A DNA stretch of 64,000 nucleotides from Hexactinellida sp. DTS-2022. Lineage: Eukaryota > Porifera > Hexactinellida. The stretch lies in NCBI GenBank assembly GCA_028753945.1, contig JAPNXP010000010.1, forward strand, positions 4,839,042 through 4,903,041, given 5' to 3'. This document shows, in pieces, positions 1 to 13,100 of the stretch. A program made the translations under genes and the position numbers. The notes below the pieces were generated by a model. That model had not been told where the DNA came from. It worked only from the letters and a program-made list of their open reading frames with translations, and made no database searches. Numbering within the stretch: the first letter of the stretch is position 1; the number at the start of each line of letters is the position of its first letter.

Positions 1-3000
1 AAAACAGTTAACAATTACGAATATAAGCTTCCGAAGAATAAAACAACCATTTACTGCACAATAATAACAGGTATTATTCCATAAATCACAATTACGCTAT
101 CCAAAATAGAATTTGATGCTAGATCGACAAGAATCTTCCTAGATGGTCCTCCCAATAACATCGTCAACAGTTCATTATTACTTTCAATCCTAACAAAAAT
201 CTTCCAAACAATCACAATACATTCCAGCACTATCTCAGAAGGATATTTCAAAGATCCACGGTCAGAGAGGTCTAATAGCTTAAACTGAGAAATAGACAGA
301 CCATCAATAATGAGATCTTTATCAACAGTTAAGAAATTCCGACATATACCACATGTCTCACTACGTTTCAAGTACTGGTGTATTGAATAGCCTGCAATAA
401 ATGCTAAGGATTGAAGTACTTGAATAGTACATTCGATGGCAGAGAGATCTGATATTGTGCTCAAAAATGGATCTAGGTCAACTTCATTGTTAAAATCTAT
501 ACTATCAGAAGAAGAGAAAGATTTAATGAACTCTTGTAGAGAGGACATGCTAAAGACAGTCTGGTTAGAAAACAAGTTCAAGATATTGAAAACTTTCAGG
601 CGACGTTCTGATTCTAAGATCTGAAGATAAGAAATATGATAATTGGCACCAGACATCATACGATAAAGACCGAAATGGTGCTCCAATGGGTCTGTCTGTA
701 AGAATGAAGTTAAGAGGTAAGAATAACCACAGTTTCCAGTTAGGAAATGTGTTATTTGAGGTAGCACGAGACAGGCATGTTTTAAGCTGGTAAATGTCTG
801 CTTGCTCAATTTTCCACCTTTCTCAGGCAGTGATTGCCAAGCCTCTAACCAATAAACTATGCGAGTTAGAAAAATAAATCGCTCATCATCAGATGTCAAA
901 GGCTTAGACAACGGATCATTCAAACGGATATGCTTATACGGCATATTCACATTAAATATTTTCCACAGAGATAAGAGAATATTAACAAATTCAGAAGTGT
1001 GAGATTTGAATGCTGGAGATCGTTGATCATTCTGAATAGCTAGGGCAGCAATAGTGGATTCATGAACAACTTTTTAGCACCAACTTAACATTTTGACGTT
1101 CTAGAATAGATGGATAACAAGATTACAAAGTCAAACGTGGAGCTAGCTTTGCCAAGCTATCCCTCTCAGAATTATATAGCATACGAATATCACGAAAAGA
1201 AGCATGACATAATTTCAAAGGATTAGCGATTGATCGATGTTAATACAGTTTAGATCAGGATAAGAAAATAGTTTGCCATCAGATTGTTGATTTAACCAAT
1301 TATTGCGTATTGTTTTCAGAATATGAACAAAGTCAAATGTAAGAAAAAGGCCTCTGTCTATGTCACAAGGATGTGGTACCCGGATCTCCAATTTACCAAT
1401 AGGGGAAAACAATTTGAAAAGTTTCACGTTAAGGGGATAGTTGTCGGTAGAGATTATCTGAACGAATAAACCACAATGCTCAATGTCATGAATACAGGAT
1501 TTGATTACGTCAAATAACTTTTCAGCTGTTACAGAAGCACAAGGAAGTAGACGGACAATACAAGACCACTTTTTATATAAACTGGACACCATAATAGCGA
1601 AAACAGTTTTTATAGGATCATTAGCATCAATAGTGGAACCAAAAATCTTACCTCCTTTGTATGAAATATCCGATTTGACATGTATTTCGTCCATTTGTAC
1701 AATTACATGCCTTTGTTCAGCGGAAAACGATTGAGTAGATTGTTTAAGGAATGAGAAAAATTCATTTTCAAGACCAAAGGATGAATATAACTTTTCCAAC
1801 GTATTGAAATGTGGCAGAGATAAGCAAGACAAACCCTGAAGGTACTTATAAGACGCAGGTGAAATAAATGTGTTTTAAGAGACAAAATTTGGGTTAAAAT
1901 ATTGTATCGCCGTCTATTTTTCGGAACCAGACTGTTTTGAAGCTGACAGGTAATAAATTGGAGCCTGAAAACTTCTGGACAATTAAGCAATTCGTCATCT
2001 GACATTGTATCATGGAAATTGTCAATAACTTTTTGAATTTGGTTTTGCGCAGATGAAATAAGAGAATCGTTGGAATTGGTACAGCAATTTTTTGAGGTTT
2101 CACAAATAAGAGGAGGAGTAGAAATTTCGATTAATAACATTTCAAGTTGGCGAGTATCATTTAAAGAAATTCGAGAAATTGGCAGAATTTCACCTTTACG
2201 AAATGCTTTTACGGACAAATCAAATCCTACGACTAAGTAAAGTTCAACTAATATATTGTTTCTGTTTATACCAGGGCGCATAAATATCAAAGTATTTGGA
2301 TTTGGATACCAAAGTGACCATGTTTTAGAAATAGAAAGAAATGATAACTTATCTTGCAAGTCCTGGAAATTGCTGATCACAAACTTGTGATTTTCTTCGT
2401 TCTGCGATGTCAGGCTTAGAGTCATTGCTTGGGAGAGGAGTTCATCATCTTTGGATTGGAGAGATAGACGACTACGCTTGGTTGTAGAGTGTGAGGAATA
2501 GTAAGTCGGGCAGCCTGGTAGAATTGATGGTACCGCATCTTCTTTGAGCTTTAGACAGTTTCGGGGTATTTCACGAAAAGTGCCATCTCCATTGGGTACC
2601 TTATGTGTATATTCAATCTCTCCCTCTCTGAAGTGTTTGGAACAAACGTAAACCGTCTTTAGTTCGCCAAGATCTTCCCTGTGGAGAGCACGAAGCCAAG
2701 CGTGTCTAAGTTCATCTGGCTTATTCGGCATCTTGAAAACTGGTACTCGCTCTCCATTGTCATAATTGCTTTTACAACCAGGAGCAGAACAGTGGCAGGG
2801 CATAGTGTGCTAAATAGTATGTGTAGCTCAGAAATATCGTGTGTAAAAGGCTAGAAATCGAAGTTAACAATTTTTTTAGATTAAAATAATATAATGTTCG
2901 TAGGATATTTAACAATTATGGGTGAATAAAAATCTAAAAATATTAATAATTTGAAATTAGGAGAAATTATATCTAAACTTTCATTAAAACGGTAAACGGT

Positions 3001-3140
3001 ATAGAATGCATTATTATACCCTATATTAATGGTTTCAAAGTACGAGTGATATATATTGAAATTTTTTAGTCCCGTCGACCTCTGCATCCCTGGTCCAAAT
3101 TCCACATCCTATTGTGAGGCCTGTTATAGAGTAGGCTATG
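1..3140 (-). mobile_element. P-element-like DNA transposon, copy 1 (3' end outside window)
   Basis: The 5' end is visible at 3110-3140. Its 31 bases match the inverted end of copy 2 (36478-36508) at 26 of 31 positions and finish with the same GAGTAGGCTATG. The transposase gene runs leftwards from 2803. No matching end is found near base 1, so the 3' end lies outside the window. The stretch 2804-3109 is the 5' untranslated part and shows no other gene. Established: P elements have 31-bp inverted ends and a THAP-type transposase. Seen: the same architecture here. The coding region is broken, so the copy is inactive unless helped in trans. Confidence 0.8.
51..2803 (-). pseudogene. THAP-domain P-type transposase (THAP9-like), frameshifted
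   Basis: The start at 2803 begins a THAP DNA-binding domain: C-x4-C near the N-terminus, then VCSKHF (the C-x2-H half) and the closing AVPSILP motif, about residues 1-95. The RNase-H-like catalytic core follows: MDEIHVKSD (first Asp), STDNYPLNVKLF (second Asp), FDFVHILKTIRNN (the D-x2-H-x2-K-x2-RN signature) and DPLEHHFGLYRMMSG (catalytic Glu). The reading frame is broken at least twice: near 1830-1870, after RRYNILTQ, and between 950 and 1215, where the protein only continues in other frames. The C-terminal open stretch is 51-950. The family cuts and pastes P elements. This copy is a pseudogene and is closer to copy 2 than to copy 3. Confidence 0.85.
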
Positions 3141-3239
3141 TACCTACTAAGCCGAAGTACGTACTAACCGAGTTATATTGTAGTACATAGTATATGTTAC
3201 AAAATCAAATTAACTATGTCAATTGAAGTTTAATCAATG

Positions 3240-3534
3240 TTTAATGCTGATATTTGTGATCAGCATAAGACTTCCAGTCATTATAGGGGTCACATGATCA
3301 TGTTTGGGAGGGAGGACAATCCTTGACAACGCTGGCATGTACACATTCCATTATCAAATATTGTTTCTACCCTATCGAGTGAGCCCTCTTTCTTCATCGC
3401 ACAGTCATTTGAGAATAACTATGAGCATATAAACACTCTACGAGGTAATTTAACAAGTAATCGCGAGAGCGGGCTTTTGTCCGACACTTTCCGACAATTT
3501 TTGGCCGCCATCTTGAAAATATTAAAATTTCGTG
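3240..3534 (+). promoter_or_regulatory. Upstream region of the GPCR gene, homologous to the inverted ends of the 27.9-31.2 kb element
   Basis: From about 3240 to 3480 the sequence aligns (roughly two thirds identical by eye) with 30822-31060 and, inverted, with 28120-28390. Shared blocks include AGGGGTCACATGA, ACCCTATCGAGTGA and CTTTTGTCCGA. GTCACATGA is an E-box of the M-box/CLEAR type. At 3513-3524 lies GCCGCCATCTTG, a good match to the YY1 site common in animal core promoters. The region is just upstream of the first lectin exon. It may be a promoter, or only an old copy of the mobile element's end that happens to lie there. Promoter activity is inference. Confidence 0.4.
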
Positions 3535-3645
3535 ATGCCTCCATATCCATATCTTTTTATAATATATTTATCTATGTCTGTGCCAATTTTCATGCTTGTA
3601 TCAAAAATTGAACAATTTTATTGCTATGCTGCCCCACTAGTAGAG
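3535..3645 (+). CDS. Possible first exon with a hydrophobic leader (uncertain)
   Basis: ATG at 3535 opens a short hydrophobic stretch (LFIIYLSMSVPIFMLV) that would suit a signal peptide for the lectin GPCR. The frame closes shortly after. Exon 3771 needs a donor leaving one base of a codon, and no convincing donor of that phase is visible before it. The start of the gene may instead lie elsewhere. This is a suggestion only. Confidence 0.2.
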
Positions 3646-3770
3646 ACATATTAGTATCTTGAATTATAAGTTGTTTGGAAACTTGTTGATATAATCTAAT
3701 TGATTAATTAATAGCACTCTAGTATGCTTAGAAAATAACAGACTCCAAATTAATACATTTCTATCTATAG

Positions 3771-4136
3771 ACGTATGTAGTAACTGGAGGGTAAGAGACG
3801 GTGTCTGTTACAAAAGATTTGAAGAAATAAAGAACTGGACAGAAGCTGCATTACAATGTGAGGGAGAATCTGCCTATCTGGCAGAAATCCCAAATATATT
3901 CGTCAACAATATTGTAAGTGGTGTATTAGAGGGAGATGAATGCTGGATTGGACTAAGTACCAACGATAGTGCTTACACTTGGAGAATTAGAAACTTCCAA
4001 TTAGCAGACCCAAACATATATGTTCCTCTAAATATTAACGATACGAATAAGTGTGGTACAATAGGGGAAGGGGAAGAGAATACGTGGGGGTTGAAAGAAT
4101 GCAGCAGTAACTTAAGCTGTGCAGTATGCATGAAAG
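3771..4136 (+). CDS. GPCR exon: C-type lectin-like domain 1
   Basis: Acceptor CTATCTATAG at 3761-3770; donor GTAAGA at 4137. The domain opens VCSNWRVRDGVCYKRF and contains W-T-E-A-A-x3-C, the CWIGLS block (the WIGL core of the fold) and a closing C-S-x4-C-A-V-C. The cysteines fit a long-form CTLD. No EPN/QPD sugar motif or WND calcium motif is visible, so calcium-dependent sugar binding is not supported. The exon ends in phase 1 and joins 4689 as Gly. Confidence 0.8.
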
Positions 4137-7100
4137 GTAAGAACAGTTAATATAATTGTAATGGCACTAGTTATTCTAGCTAAAATACAAACAACTTTTA
4201 ATTTCAATCAAAAATTATTTCTTGATTAATTATAGAGGGACCATGGGTCAACATTGGTGAATCTGAATCTGATCCATCCGATTTCTGACCCATGACCAAT
4301 TGACCCATTGGACCCATCACACAATTTTAAATATCTAATACTATACTGTAACATTAACAGAATAACAGTATAACAGTATAAATTACGTCAACAAACCTAC
4401 TTGTTGCAATGTCGAATATGTTTAGTATTTCAATGCACATCAATGTTATAATAATAATTATGATGATGAGTGATTCGTATTTTAACTGAAGAATACATTG
4501 AAATTCCAAATGGGTCATGGGTCACGGAGCCGTACCCATGACCCATCTGACCCATCGACACATGGTCAACTCTGGTACGTACGTATACTACATAAAATTA
4601 ATTCTAAATTAATAATAGATATAACATCATTACTCAAACTACTGAAAATGTAAATACTTATGCAGTCTTGTGTTGTGTGTATATTTAGGTTCCCTTTATA
4701 CTGAAACTGAAACTGAAGATCCACTGTCGAATTGTAGAGCGAGAACAGCCAATACAATAATTCGCAAAGGTAACTGTTACAGAAGGATTGGGATAGCAGC
4801 TCCATCCCTTCCTATTCCAGCTATCACTTGTGACAGTTTCGATGGATCACTTTACAAATTCAAAGAAATCGAATTGAATATTGACCTGATTGATAACTTA
4901 AATATTGAGTTTTACCTTCAAGATCCTATTCAATACGATAGTTTGGTTATTCAAAATGGATATTTAAATCTGTTGACAGCGGATATCAATTTAACAAATG
5001 AACCCCGATGTAAAATCCTTCATAGCAATGGTACCCTACAGGACAATGTGTGTGAAATTTCAATAAATGTATACAATTACATCTGCAAGAGTGGTTAGTT
5101 TCATATTAATAAGTGCTACCTTTTGATTAGGCTAGATAAAATAAATAAATAAATTGTTTATCATCCGGATTTTTTCAGAAAATACGGACGGCTGAAGGGA
5201 TTTTATTTTTATTTCTATTAATTATGCAAATAATATTATCCTATGCCAAACAATAAATCTAATTATTTAATTGAATTCGAAAATCACTTGATAATGGTTA
5301 AATAATTAAATTAATGCTCTAAAATACAATAATTAAAAAAATTATACTTTAGAATTACTTCATACAAGTTCATAGCTTATATCTTGTACGATTATGTTCA
5401 TTAGATATTAATAAAATTTATCCGGAAGGTGGATAAAAATTGGGACAGACGGGGATGATAAACAAGTTATTTATTTTATATGGCCTTACCATTATTCAAT
5501 GCAATACATCGAATGATGCTCACAGGGACAATTATATTTATATTACAGCTCATGGCAGTGCGAGCCTATTTTTCGAGTTATCATCAGTGTTCCCCATTAG
5601 ATATGACTTTTCTTACAAGATATTTTGAATCAAATTTCCATAATATCAAGATTATTTTCTCCATAATCAATTATTGACAAGACAATTATAGTATTTATAA
5701 TTTAACTGACAAATAAATTTAGCAAATAATAGCTGTGATATTTCTTAATAATTAATTAATTAAGTTAATAATGATAAGAAAAAGCATCATTATTGTTTAC
5801 TAGAAAATCTTAGCACTTTAAAATGGGAGATTCTTGCATATTCGTAAGAGCAAAAATACCCGATTAGGCAAGAATCAGTAAATCACGATATAATTTGTAC
5901 TTAAGAAGTTAAGTCAACCATAGAGGTAACCATGCACGGGAAAGGGGGAGAAAACCCAGGATTGCATAAAAATCCGATTTCAAATGCACGAGCCCTTCGG
6001 TCTCGGTCGCTTTGTGACGGATCGGTGCTACGCACCTCAAGTTAACGGCCGCTGTGCGGCCTTACTCTTCACCCTTTCCACCATGGAAAATGGTGGAAAG
6101 GGACATCCTTTTATAAAATTTCCATGCTTAACTTATTTTTCATATTTTAAATTTATAAAAGCGAAATTTGTGTTCAGCATACTCGTTTCCTACAATACCC
6201 GTTGAAAGCTAACTTCTGGGTTGATTTTGAATTTTGATTAATTTGTTTACATATTTTGTGTAAACAACAACAAATTTTCCTATTGGAAATTTATAAATGC
6301 GAAATTCGTGTTTAGCATACTTGTTTACCCATAATACCCGTTGAAAGCTAACTTCTAGGTTGATTTTGAATTTTCATTAATTTGTTTACCTATTTTGTGT
6401 CAACAACAACAACAACAAATATTAATATCATAAATATATAAATGCGAAATTCGTGTTCAGCATACTTGTTTACCTATAATACCCGTTGAAAGCTAACATC
6501 TAGGTTGATTTTGAATTTTCACTAATTTGTTTACCTATTTTGTGTAAACAACAACAAATTTTCCTATTGGAAATTTATAAATGCGAAATTCGTGTTTAGC
6601 ATACTTGTTTACCCATAATACCCGTTGAAAGCTAACTTCTAGGTTGATTTTGAATTTTCATTAATTTGTTTACCTATTTTGTGTCAACAACAACAACAAC
6701 AAATATTCATATTATAAATTTATAAATGCGAAATTCGTGTTCAGCATAATTGTTTACCTATAATACCTGTTGAAAGCTAACTTCTAGGTTGATTTTGAAT
6801 TTTGTTTAATTTGTTTACTTATTTTGTGTAAACAACAACAACAAATATTCATATTACAAATTTTTAAGCGCGAAATTCGTGTTTAGCATACTTGTTTACC
6901 CATAATACCCGTTGAAAGCTAACTTCTAGGTTGATTTTGAATTTTCATTAATTTGTTTACCTATTTTGTGTCAACAACAACAACAACAAATATTCATATT
7001 ATAAATTTATAAATGCGAAATTCGTGTTCAGCATAATTGTTTACCTATAATACCTGTTGAAAGCTAACTTCTAGGTTGATTTTGAATTTTGTTTAATTTG

Positions 7101-10100
7101 TTTACTTATTTTGTGTAAACAACAACAACAAATATTCATATTACAAATTTTTAAGCGCGAAATTTGTGTTCAGCATACTTGTTTACCTATAATACTCGTT
7201 GAAAGCTAACTTCTAGGTTGATTTTGAAATTTCATTAATTTGTTTACCTATTTTGGGTAAACAACAACAATAAATATTAATATTAGAAATTTATAAATGC
7301 GAAATTCGTGTTCAGCATACTTGTTTACCTATTATAACATTTGTTACCAATTATAACATTTGACAGTTAGTTTATATCTCATATATTAATGCGGTTTCTA
7401 TCCCCCCGTCACTTTAATACAATCCGGACAAACAAACAAACAACAATCGAGATTTAATAATATAGATATACGTATAGCTGTTTTATATTTAAACGAGCCC
7501 TTCGGTCTCGGTCGCTTTGCGACTGATCGGTGCTACGTATCTCAAGTTAACGGCCGCTACTCGGCCTTCTCATCACCTCTTCTATTATTTCCATAGTTTA
7601 ACTTGTTTACCTACAATCGACAACCAGCTTCTAGGTTTATTTTGAATTTTTAATAATTTGTATACCTATTTGTAAACAACAACAATAAATATTAATAATA
7701 GAAAAATGTTTAGAAAACAATAATCGAGTTTAATAATATACGTAGATTGTTAATTAATTCAAAATTTCGCCAATTTTTTGTATATATATTTAATATTTAA
7801 TAAGTATTTTACTATTTTGTAGATTATGTGCCATTTGAAAATGATAAACAGTATTTGTTGTCTGATCAACGGTGCTATTGGTCATTTGCTGCTAACAGAG
7901 ACTGGAATGGAGCAGAATCTGGATGTGGAAAAGATGGAGGACACTTAGTAGAGATTTTGAATCAGAGTGTACATGATATTATTTTAAGCTTAATAGCAAG
8001 TGATGATGTGTATTTTGATGAATACTTTTGGATAGGAATAGAGTATGTGGATTCTTCTCCACAGTGGAGAAGTGGAGTTAATGTTACATTCTCAAACTTT
8101 TCAACAGATTCAATTGAAGACGTTATTCAATCTAAATGTGTCGTTATCGATAGATACGGGATTTGGGTATATTTCTTTTGCAATAGGACATTCTCCTTTA
8201 TTTGTGAAAAAGGTAAGTTAATTTTCCTTAAATTAAATATGTATAAATTAATCCTGTTTTAATTTAATTCAGGTGTGACTGGTGGAGATGTATCACCTTG
8301 TAGCCCAGCTAGTACCACTGCTTACTCGAGTACCGTGCTTCCTACAAACCTCACTACAGTCTCTCAAAATACCACAAATACCATATGTAAGTGTGTTATG
8401 CAAGCTTCCAGTTTCCCCCCTAATAGTCTCCCTTACTTTAATTTACTCCCATAACTACTAGACCGTTTACTCTCTATTAGAGAGTTATAGATTCTCTCTG
8501 TCCATCAGGAATCTTTTCCAACTGGTATTTTCCCTCCTATAAGAGAGGATATTTGTATATTATTATGTTATTTTATCAATTGGTAGAAGTCCACATTTAA
8601 AGTTTCTCAAACTATTTTATAGTTTAAATTTGTTAAGAAAATGCGAGATTACTACATTAAGTCTACTCTCCTAAGTTTTAACTCTAAATTTGATTTATGT
8701 AATGATTAAGGGATAATTACATCACTATATACAATATACAACGGCACTCCTATTAACAAGGGATTTTTTTGATACGAAGAATCTGTATTGTGCTGAATGA
8801 GTCATAATACTAGTAAATTGGTTGTTTAGATAGCTAATTGCATTTTTATAATTGTAAATACTGATGTCACCATTACTAATGATATTTCCTTTGTTTGATT
8901 GAAGAGAGAAACGTTATAAGTATCTGTAATGGCTGACTCTATGATCCTTTATGTGGATTTGAAGGGTGCCCAATCCGCCCCTGGGTGGATCTGTAAATTT
9001 GCATCAAATTAAATATATTGGCTTGAAGTAATTGCAATAATGAATTATTGACTTACATTCACATATATTAATATATCATTTAGCTGTTTCAAGTTCTCCT
9101 ACATCATCATCTAGTTATGTTACGAATAGTACAGTTAACTGTAAGTTTATTGATGCAAGAGAGTATAAAAATAAACGTACATTTATATTATTCATGATCT
9201 TTAATAGATCCAATTGAATGTTCAAATTGGAATGAAGTCCTTGAAGATGCATGTAATTTCTTTTTCCAGGTGAGTATTGGCATTAAGCTGTTTAATCAAG
9301 ATCAATTTAAATGTTGTTTTTAGTAAGTTTTTGATATTTTCTTTTTCTGTAGGACATAATAACCAGTTCAAATAACACTAGGGCTGGAGTAAGTACAATA
9401 TTGATATATAATGTTAGTTGATATACTGCTTTGTCATTTAGGTTGATTTACTCATGATGAGAGAAGATAAATTGAATAAACTAATTCCTAATATTATTGA
9501 AATATCAACAGCTGTTCCTCTAGAAATCAAATATAGTACAGAGTTAGGTAAATTGTCAATCAAATTATTCCGTTTATTTAGCTCGCTCATATTAATTTTG
9601 AAGCCTGGATAAATTTGTTACCTTTTGAAACTTCTAACTCGGAGTATGAATCTCCTACAAAAATGAGGAGGGCTAAATTATATGAGATTAAAAATTATAA
9701 GTAGAATAATTAATTGATTTTACCATGATTTCTTCATTAATTGAATTTTAATCAGTTAATATTCAAACCATGCTATAGAAACATACGAGTACCAGTATCT
9801 CCTGATTCAAACTATACATATACAGTATACAAACAATTGACGAAATTATAAATTAATTAACAATCTGTATTATTTAATCTCGATTGCAGTTTTCTAAACA
9901 TTTTTCTAATATTAATATTCATTGTTGTTGTTTACAAAATAAACATACAAATTATTAAAAATTAAAAATCAACCTATAAGCTGGCTGTCAACTGGTATTA
10001 TAGGTAACATTTTAAAACTATGGAAAATGGTAGAAATGGTGAGAATTAAGGCGACATAGCGGCCGTTAACTTGAGATGCGTAGCACCAATCCGTCGCAAA

Positions 10101-13100
10101 GCGACCGATTCCGAAGGGCTCGTCTAAATATAAAACAGCTACGTATATATCAAGTTGAAACAGCTCGAACCGAATATCAGTATTCATGAATAGTTGCCCT
10201 ACCGAATACGAGTACTGATAATATTCAGCCGCGAGACCGAATACCAAATACCAAAGACCGAATACCAAGGTTGACAACCAAATATCAACTATTCGGAAAA
10301 TAATATTCGGTTCAACCAAATATATCAGTATTCGGTTTCAACCTTGCTATATATGTGTTGCAGTGTGGAAGCAAGTTTGGTGTGCGTGCACGTACACCGG
10401 TGACCAGTAAGTAGACCAACTCGTTGGTATGCGTGCACGCACACCAGTGTACCTGCAAGTACACCAACTTATTGGTGTGCGTGCACGTACACCAGTGTAC
10501 AAACAAGCTTACCACTAAACAAATGTTGTGGTTACTTGACAATGAATGTTTTAATTTCACTTGATTTTGGAATCTTATATTGTAAATTTCTAATGATATT
10601 ATTACCTACAAAGCTCTTTGATTACTTTAACAAGGTTACAAATTGTTTCTAAGGTGTACATTCAACAAATATGACAAACGATTTATTCTGTTCTTACGAT
10701 ATCTAAAAGATTATTATATGAATTATTTGAATTAGTAAGTTAAGCTTACAAGTCATCTTAAAAATTCGGTTAATTAATAGGAATACCCTGCGAAAGCAAT
10801 ATTTAAATGCATATTTGTATCAGATTTATTTCCTAAATTTTTTAATTTCATTTCTCTATGTTCATCACCACTGATTAACAAAATAATGATTTCTGCAATG
10901 GCCATGTTGAATCCATCAAGCAATACTCAAAGAGAGATGTTCTTGGAATCCATTAATTTGCTTCCAACTTCAACAAAAACTGGTTTGTTTTCTTCTGATG
11001 AAATAGAATGCAAAAGGGAACTTCTACTCACTCCTATGCCATTAGTTAAATCTCTTAAAGAAAAATGGCTGAGAGTTCAATCGCGTTACAAAATTGTTAA
11101 TTATCAGGAAACACATATTCTCTACTTAAGAGAAACTGATAAAACTATAGCAAAACGAGTGTTGGCAACGAATGAATTGTTCGATATTTTAACCCAGGTT
11201 CACAAAAACGAGGATGACCATCCAGGTCGAACAAAACTATTCAAACGTATTTCAGAAAGGTACCATGGCGTAACTGAGAAAGTATGTGGGCTCTTCGTTG
11301 CAGGATGTGATGTTCGCATTCTAAAAAAATCTAGAATATCAATGAAATTGCCTGTCTACAAGCCAATAATATCCAATAGTTTTGGTAATAGAGGTCAAGT
11401 TGGCCTCATTGACATGAGCGGGATGAATCTTGCTGAAAATATGTCTCCTGATGGGAAAACTCCCTATACATTCTTATTGGTTTATATCGATCATTTCACA
11501 AAAAAAGTGAATCTAACCGCCTCTCATACGCAAATGTGCACAAGATGTTTGCGATGTTCTTCTGGATATTTTTTGTGAGCAGGGTCATCCAAGTATACTA
11601 CATTCTGACAATGGCAGGGAATTCAGTAACAATTTGTTATTTTCCACACTTAAAGAAAAATTTCCAACGGTCAAGATAATTCATGGAAAGCCTAGGCATC
11701 CTGAATGTCAGGGAGCTGTGGAACGTGTCAATAGGGATATGAAAGATCTCTTTTTTCGACCATGTATGATAATAACAAGGACCAGTGTTGGGTAAATATT
11801 TACGTTGGATAAAATTTCGTCATAATACTGCTTACCATACTACGATTAGAATGTCTCCATATGAAGCTGTTTATAACAGAAAACCGACGTTTGATCTTTC
11901 AAAATATTCGATACCAGAAGAGCAATGGGATGAAATAGAAGGAGAAAATGATTTGGAAATGTACTTATTGGATGTAAGTATTAAATATTACGAGCCCTTC
12001 GGTCTCGGTCGCTTCGCGACGGATCTCTCTCTCACAAAAGTCGCTTCGCGACTTTTGTTCGTTCGTGTTATTCACTACGCGATACAATTAACGGCCGCTT
12101 CGCGGCCTTTCCCTTCCCAAAAAGCTATATAGTATTACTATTCAGTTTCACCTGTGGCTAGTGAATTACACACTATTACTTATTAAATGATAGATAATAA
12201 AGAGAGTAAATAGAATACAAACTAAGGAAGATAATTAGTGTTTTCAATTCCAGAAGGAACTTAGCCTTAATAACGCGTGCCTAAAATTCATTTTGGGTTG
12301 TGATTCCTGTAATTTGTTTGGGGAATTATGTTGAGTAAGTTATTCTCATTGCTCAATAGTTATTAATTATTAGTTAATTAATAGCTCAATAATTCTTAAG
12401 GATAGCTCGTTCAGCTATATTAAAAGGTTCAGCTTGTTAGCTCAAATAAATTGAAACCCGTGGCTGATAAATTATACGCAATTATTTATTTCAGTATATT
12501 ATATTGCAAAGTAATTTACTTAGCCTGGATTTAATCTCTGCATAATAATGGTTTAAAGATGAGAATAAGACCGCTTCGCGGTCTTATTCTCACCATTAAA
12601 CCATTATTATGCAGAGGTTAAATCCAGGGTTGTAAAATATTTGATTTAATTGATAGTAATAATAAACATATCAATCTCATAATTAGACAGATCCTAAATC
12701 CTTGATGAATCAACTACTTAATTAATTTCATAATTTCAGTATAGGTTAGAAATTACGTAATTCCATTAATTGTCTTATTTATAGGAAGCCAATATAGGTG
12801 TAATAATAAACAATGCATCAGAGAAGTTAACTACTCGAGTGCATTCTTGTTAACCAAACAAATCAGATCACCCACATAAGTGCTAAGAATAATATGATAC
12901 ATTTTAACTAATAACTTTCGTTAATCACTCTTACTTGAATTGTTTGCAATAGAACACAATCGAAAATCGATTTTGCACTTTGCTATACCTGTGTTGGTAC
13001 GATACACTATTTATGGTTGATTAGTGCAGGGACTAATTAATTAACTGTTTCACAATCAGAAGAAAATTGGGAATTCTTGCACTGTTATCAGGTGTAGAAA

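Noticed and set aside
11990-12110. Bacterial REP-like or contamination origin of the GC-rich palindromes
   Set aside because: They recur inside elements embedded in animal gene introns and follow the A|T insertion rule, so they are native to this genome.
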